From the NCBI GenBank assembly GCA_016235125.1, contig JACRLZ010000002.1, positions 620,001 through 684,000 of the forward strand: DNA of 64,000 nt. Direction: 5' to 3'. The notes beneath the pieces are model-generated. The model ran no database searches, was not told the origin of the DNA, and saw nothing but the letters and a program-made list of their open reading frames with translations. The first letter of the stretch is position 1. The number at the start of each line of letters is the position of its first letter. A program made the position numbers and the translations under genes. This document shows positions 59,894 to 64,000 of this stretch, piece by piece. Source of the stretch: Sphingobacteriales bacterium (GTDB lineage Bacteria; Bacteroidota; Bacteroidia; Chitinophagales; Chitinophagaceae).

Positions 59894-61687
59894 ATGAAGA
59901 ATATCCGGAATTTTTGCATCATTGCACACATTGACCACGGCAAATCTACACTTGCTGACAGGCTTTTACAAAGCACCGGCACTATCAGCGACAGGGATAT
60001 GATGGACCAGGTGCTGGATGATATGGACCTAGAGAGAGAAAAAGGTATCACCATTAAAAGTCATGCAATACAGATCAATTATCAGCATAAAGATGGTCAG
60101 GAATACATTCTCAATTTGATTGACACTCCCGGTCATGTGGACTTTAGCTATGAAGTGAGCCGGGCACTGGCAGCTTGTGAAGGAGCATTACTTTTGGTAG
60201 ATGCCACGCAGGGCATACAGGCGCAGACCATCAGCAACTTATATCTGGCAATTGATAATGACCTTGAGATCATTCCTGTCATCAATAAGATAGATATGGA
60301 CGGGGCGATGATTGAAGAGGTGAAGGACCAGATCATTGATTTGATAGGCTGTAAAACTGAAGATATTTTATTGGCAAGCGGCCGCACCGGTATGGGTGTG
60401 GATGCGATACTGGAAGCCATTGTAAATAAAATTCCATCGCCAAAAGGTGATCCCGATACGCCACTTCAGGCGTTGATCTTCGATTCGGTATTCAATTCTT
60501 TCCGCGGCATTATTGTTTATTACCGGATACTGAATGGCTCGATCAGGAAGGGAGATAAAGTAAAATTTGTTTCTACCGGACAGGAATATGAAGCAGATGA
60601 AGTGGGAATATTGAAACTGAAGATGACGGAGAAAAGTGAAGTGGGTTGCGGTGATGTGGGCTATATCATCACCGGTATCAAGAATGCAAAAGAGGTGCAT
60701 GTGGGTGATACCATCACATTGGCGAGCAATCCGGATCCGCAGATGATACAGGGATTTGAAGAGGTAAAACCAATGGTGTTTGCCGGTATCTTCCCGGTAA
60801 ATACAGATGATTTTGAAGAACTGCGTGACTGCATGGATAAGTTGCAGTTGAACGATGCATCACTTACATATGAATTGGAAACATCACAGGCTCTTGGTTT
60901 TGGATTCCGTTGCGGCTTTCTTGGTATGCTGCATATGGAAATTATCCAGGAAAGACTGGAACGGGAGTTTGATCAAACAGTAATCACCACAGTTCCCAAC
61001 GTAAGTTTTATTGCATACACAACGAAGGGGGAGAGGGTGATTGTGAATAATCCAACCGAGTTTCCTGATCCTGTAAAGACAGAAAGAATAGAAGAGCCCT
61101 TTATAAAAGCACAGATCATCAGCAAGCCCGAATACATAGGCAATATCATGACTTTATGTTTGGGAAAAAGAGGAATATTGATGAACCAAAGCTATCTTAC
61201 CCAAACAAGAGTTGAGCTGATATTTGAGATGCCTCTTACCGAGATTGTCTTCGATTTTTATGATAAGCTGAAATCACAAACAAGGGGCTATGCTTCGTTT
61301 GATTATCACCCGATAGGTTATCGGGAAAGTGATATTGTGAAGATGGATATTTTGCTGAACGGTGATAAAGTGGATGCTCTGAGTGCTCTTATACACCGGA
61401 GCAGATCGCATGATTTTGGCAGAAAGCTTTGTGAGAAATTAAAAGAACTGGTTCCCCGCCAGCAGTTCCAGATTGCTATACAGGCTGCAATTGGCGCCAA
61501 AGTAGTTGCACGGGAAAATATTTCAGCGATGCGTAAAGATGTTACTGCCAAATGTTATGGTGGTGATATTTCCCGTAAAAGAAAACTGTTGGAAAAACAA
61601 AAAGAAGGAAAGAAACGTATGCGGCAGATAGGAAATGTGGAAGTGCCGCAGGAGGCCTTTCTCGCTGTTCTTAAGTTAGATGACTAA
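59894..61687 (+). CDS. lepA: Elongation factor 4 (LepA)
   Basis: This 597-residue translational GTPase back-translocates or remodels stalled ribosomes. The G motifs are AHIDHGKST (P-loop), [14 protein letters not shown] and the LepA-specific C-terminal domain with [28 protein letters not shown]. The length is standard. Confidence 0.97.
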   Translation: MKNIRNFCIIAHIDHGKSTLADRLLQSTGTISDRDMMDQVLDDMDLEREKGITIKSHAIQINYQHKDGQEYILNLIDTPGHVDFSYEVSRALAACEGALLLVDATQGIQAQTISNLYLAIDNDLEIIPVINKIDMDGAMIEEVKDQIIDLIGCKTEDILLASGRTGMGVDAILEAIVNKIPSPKGDPDTPLQALIFDSVFNSFRGIIVYYRILNGSIRKGDKVKFVSTGQEYEADEVGILKLKMTEKSEVGCGDVGYIITGIKNAKEVHVGDTITLASNPDPQMIQGFEEVKPMVFAGIFPVNTDDFEELRDCMDKLQLNDASLTYELETSQALGFGFRCGFLGMLHMEIIQERLEREFDQTVITTVPNVSFIAYTTKGERVIVNNPTEFPDPVKTERIEEPFIKAQIISKPEYIGNIMTLCLGKRGILMNQSYLTQTRVELIFEMPLTEIVFDFYDKLKSQTRGYASFDYHPIGYRESDIVKMDILLNGDKVDALSALIHRSRSHDFGRKLCEKLKELVPRQQFQIAIQAAIGAKVVARENISAMRKDVTAKCYGGDISRKRKLLEKQKEGKKRMRQIGNVEVPQEAFLAVLKLDD

Positions 61688-61695
61688 TAATTTGT

Positions 61696-61718
61696 CACCC
61701 TGAGCCTGTCGAAGGGTG
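61696..61718. repeat. Short palindromic repeat (GAGCCTGTCGA core)
   Basis: CACCCT and AGGGTG arms flank GAGCCTGTCGA, in the convergent gap between lepA and the methyltransferase gene. It belongs with 39618-39638. It could also act as a hairpin transcription stop. Confidence 0.55.
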
Positions 61719-61737
61719 CTGAAGTGAAACTGGATGA

Positions 61738-62604
61738 TTAAGCCGAAAATGTTTTCATTGCTCGGCTTTTTGATGAATGAACCAGCAGCAGGTCAGCAGT
61801 ATCACTGATATTTTTGTTTTCTAGTTTTTCTAACGGTTGTTTTTCAGAAAGAATAAATGGCTCATAAGAGATTTCACTCACAAAGCTGAGCACATCGGCA
61901 GGGGTGAGGCTAAAGTAATTAAGTGTATGTGGGTTTAGTTCAATAATTATATATGGGTGAAACCTGCTTATGGTTTCTTTCATTCCTTTTAACGCCGAAA
62001 GCTCACTTCCTTCCACGTCTATTTTTATTACATCAATTTTCTTTATTTCTTTATATGCTGTCCATTTGTCAAGTGTGCTGACCTTTACCATCTCACTTTT
62101 GCCTGAATAATTTTCAGGTTGACTGAGAGAAGACATTCCTTCATTGTCCGGACCGGACAGATATATAATTCTGTTTTCTTCTTTTTCGCCTAATGCGAGT
62201 TTAACCATTTCAATATTATCAAACTTATTTAGTGCCACATTAGCCTGCAATGCATTGTATAAAAATGAGACAGGTTCAAAGGCAATCACTCTTCCCCTGG
62301 TTGCCTGGCAGGCTGCAAGCAGAGAGAAGTAGCCGGTATTGGCGCCAATGTCAACAAAAACACTGTCAGGTTTCAACAGTTTATTAAGGATTAACCCGGT
62401 TGGTTTTTCGTAATATCCATACCAGAATAGTTGTTGCTGAATATGTTCTTCCGGGTTGACGTTAATGAATATGTTGCCGGATAATTTTTTTTGGTATGTC
62501 TTACCAGCAATACCCAATACTTTCATCAGTTTCAGAAAAAAACGGAGTCCCCGATGCGGGAACCTGAACTTCCGGGTATATGAATTAAGTAATCTGTAGA
62601 ACAA
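61738..62604 (-). CDS. FkbM-family methyltransferase
   Basis: This 288-residue SAM-dependent O-methyltransferase of the FkbM family has SAM-binding VFVDIGANTGYFSLLAA, IAFEPVSFLYNAL, and the IDVIKIDVEGSELSALKGM motif with IIELNPH. Such enzymes often methylate surface sugars; it diverges from the flippase gene 62661, which supports that. It opens the right-hand polysaccharide locus. Confidence 0.9.
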   Translation of the reverse strand: MFYRLLNSYTRKFRFPHRGLRFFLKLMKVLGIAGKTYQKKLSGNIFINVNPEEHIQQQLFWYGYYEKPTGLILNKLLKPDSVFVDIGANTGYFSLLAACQATRGRVIAFEPVSFLYNALQANVALNKFDNIEMVKLALGEKEENRIIYLSGPDNEGMSSLSQPENYSGKSEMVKVSTLDKWTAYKEIKKIDVIKIDVEGSELSALKGMKETISRFHPYIIIELNPHTLNYFSLTPADVLSFVSEISYEPFILSEKQPLEKLENKNISDTADLLLVHSSKSRAMKTFSA

Positions 62605-62644
62605 GCTGTTTGATTTTCGGTATTGAATAAAATTATGTTTTATT

Positions 62645-62660
62645 TGCCTAAACTTAGGCA
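62645..62660. promoter_or_regulatory. Palindrome at the start of the flippase gene
   Basis: TGCCTAA and TTAGGCA are perfect 7-bp arms separated by AC, ending directly before the GTG start at 62661 in the 56-bp divergent spacer. Its position fits an operator or a translation-blocking hairpin. Confidence 0.4.
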
Positions 62661-63971
62661 GTGAGATTCCTGTTAAAAGGTTTTGCTTTCAGGGTAATTT
62701 ATATGGCGGCGGTTTCGCTGGCCAATCTTGTTATTGCAAAAATTGCAGGTACAACTGAGTTCGGTCTTATCTCGATGCTGGTGGTAAATGCTGCTCTCAT
62801 CCAAATTATCACAGGATTGGGAACTGATTCAGCTATTGTATGGCATGGAATAACCGGAAAGCAGGAAGAAAAGAATAAGATTTATTCGCTTACAATTTAT
62901 GCATCATTGCTGCAGCTATTTCTTTTCACTGCAGCGGCAGTTATATTTTTCCGTTCAACAGGCAAGACAATTCTGAGTGGGGCCGACCGCTCCGGATATT
63001 TTTATATTGAACTGGGTTACTTTGCCGGACTTATACTCACCGATAAATTTACATCACTATTCTATTCGCAACAGTCGGGTGTATTTTGCAATAAACTTCT
63101 TGGTGGAACCGTATCCGCCTTGTTTACTATTTTCCTGATTTTTATTTTAACTAATCCCGTTCTTACTCCTGCTATTCCCGCAATAATACTTTGCATTTTT
63201 ATGCTGGTGCCGGCAATTGTTTTGATCCTGGTTTATCAGTTCAGTTACAAGCCCAGGTTAGAAAGACCCGGGAAGAGCAGCCTTGGCTCATTTGCAAGTT
63301 TCTCATTTATAGTGCTGGTCACAAATCTTGTACAGTTTGTTGCTTACCGGGCTGATTACTGGTTTATCAATTATTATCATAGCAAACCAGATGTCGGGAT
63401 CTATGCTCAGGCATCTAAATTCATGCAGATGTTATGGATCATGCCGGTAATTCTTGCCGGATTCATTGTTCCGGCTCTTAAAAACAGAGACAATAAGATG
63501 TCAGTTGCCCAACTGGTCACTGTAAGCCGACTGCTGTTTTTTTCGCATATCATTTTAGGAATATTGATTGCCGCTGGCAGTTACCTGGTCTATCAATTCT
63601 TCTTACCTGTTGATTTTTCAAATGGATTTGAATCACTGCTTATCATGATGCCGGGATATTTGTTATTTATTTTTCCCACGGTACTGGCTGCTTATTTTTC
63701 GGCTAACAGAATGCTCAAGATAAACCTGGCCGGCTCTGTAATTTGTTTCGCTATCATACTTATAGCTGATTTGTTGCTCATTCCCCGATACTCCTTTAAG
63801 GGGGCGGCACTGGCTAATTTAATTTCCTATTCCCTTACTTCCATATTTTTTCTTGTCATGATAAAGTATAAAGAAGATATATCGCTGAAAAGCTTTTTTG
63901 TGCTAAATAGGAGGGATTTCAAAAACCTTTTTTCAGGATTTAGAGGTACCGGTAATGAAAGTGAAAAATGA
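62661..63971 (+). CDS. Oligosaccharide flippase (Wzx-like)
   Basis: This 436-residue membrane protein has about twelve segments in the Wzx/O-antigen flippase pattern (AVSLANLVIAKIAGTTEFGL, and a second-half YFSANRMLKINLAGSVICF). It flips undecaprenyl-linked oligosaccharides to the periplasm. It starts with GTG and overlaps the next gene by 4 bp (ATGA). Confidence 0.85.
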   Translation: MRFLLKGFAFRVIYMAAVSLANLVIAKIAGTTEFGLISMLVVNAALIQIITGLGTDSAIVWHGITGKQEEKNKIYSLTIYASLLQLFLFTAAAVIFFRSTGKTILSGADRSGYFYIELGYFAGLILTDKFTSLFYSQQSGVFCNKLLGGTVSALFTIFLIFILTNPVLTPAIPAIILCIFMLVPAIVLILVYQFSYKPRLERPGKSSLGSFASFSFIVLVTNLVQFVAYRADYWFINYYHSKPDVGIYAQASKFMQMLWIMPVILAGFIVPALKNRDNKMSVAQLVTVSRLLFFSHIILGILIAAGSYLVYQFFLPVDFSNGFESLLIMMPGYLLFIFPTVLAAYFSANRMLKINLAGSVICFAIILIADLLLIPRYSFKGAALANLISYSLTSIFFLVMIKYKEDISLKSFFVLNRRDFKNLFSGFRGTGNESEK

Positions 63972-64000
63972 TTGAAGATATCTTTTTTTGGACGAATCAA
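63968..64000 (+). CDS. Next gene of the surface-polysaccharide cluster (5' fragment)
   Basis: An ATG overlapping the flippase stop (ATGA at 63968-63971) opens a frame of 11 codons (MIEDIFFWTNQ) that runs off the right edge. Too short to identify; the tight coupling suggests a polysaccharide gene. Confidence 0.5.
   Translation, partial: MIEDIFFWTNQ

Overview
The window is chromosomal DNA of a member of the Bacteroidota, most likely in or near the family Chitinophagaceae (inferred). The support is a type IX secretion (T9SS) C-terminal sorting domain, an outer-membrane beta-barrel receptor with a carboxypeptidase-like N-domain, a PUR-alpha-like DUF3276 protein, PafA-type alkaline phosphatase, the futalosine menaquinone enzyme MqnE, LytS/LytT-type regulation, promoters of the TTG-N19-TAnnTTTG kind, and many GTG/TTG starts without strong Shine-Dalgarno sequences. 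Most of the window is ordinary core and cell-surface gene content. No prophage, CRISPR array, complete insertion sequence or large biosynthetic cluster is visible.

Layout. 0-3.4 kb: a regulatory locus with two copies of an exported-protein plus multi-spanning-membrane-protein pair, ending in a truncated HisKA_3-type kinase; each pair is preceded by the same 37-bp box arrangement. 3.5-7.6 kb: mqnE-msrC-acyP operon, a nucleoside-type MFS permease and thioredoxin. 7.7-12.1 kb: dnaE with a DUF4160/DUF2442 pair just upstream, bounded by a duplicated dnaE 5' end. 12.1-23 kb: YVTN-propeller lipoprotein, NlpC/P60 lipoprotein with a possible structured leader, flippase, M1 peptidase, orphan peptide-binding lipoprotein, exported MsrA, CBS protein, PqiA-like protein and a LacI regulator. 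23.0-23.65 kb: two tRNA-Ser genes and a 341-bp unit with a frameshifted GIY-YIG nuclease, bounded by a copied tRNA-Ser 3' end. 23.7-30.8 kb: ABC exporter, PUR protein and a 1351-residue T9SS cargo. 30.8-41.9 kb: pgi, ltaE, LytS/LytT pair, beta-barrel receptor, YajQ, L31, GlmU-like protein, broken DUF4177 gene and tpiA. 41.9-52.6 kb: Kir channel, glycosyltransferase, acyl-CoA-binding protein, PafA, DsrE, MFS, c-type cytochrome, PKD lipoprotein and B12-radical SAM protein. 53-55.7 kb: ppk2-pit-DUF47 phosphate operon. 55.7-64 kb: small exported proteins, M28 peptidase, LepA and the start of a surface-polysaccharide region (FkbM methyltransferase, flippase, next gene cut at the edge).

The most informative signals are small rearrangements and short mobile repeats. 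The 5' end of dnaE is duplicated around a DUF4160/DUF2442 module, as if the module entered the gene and dnaE was regenerated. A tRNA-Ser 3' end is duplicated around a dying GIY-YIG gene. Short palindromic repeats occur in intergenic DNA and, in two cases, inside conserved genes in frame: 10 extra residues in the free-methionine-R-sulfoxide reductase and a LPNGRQA peptide in the PUR protein. At 1.8 and 3.2 kb a box-spacer-palindrome unit with identical 8-bp spacing marks a probable private regulon for the duplicated pairs.

Working together: pafA, pit, DUF47 and ppk2 are all present for phosphate release, uptake and polyphosphate metabolism, though only pit, DUF47 and ppk2 are adjacent. MsrA (exported) and MsrC (cytosolic) give methionine-oxide repair in two compartments. 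pgi and tpiA supply glycolysis. The right end begins a capsule/O-antigen-like locus.
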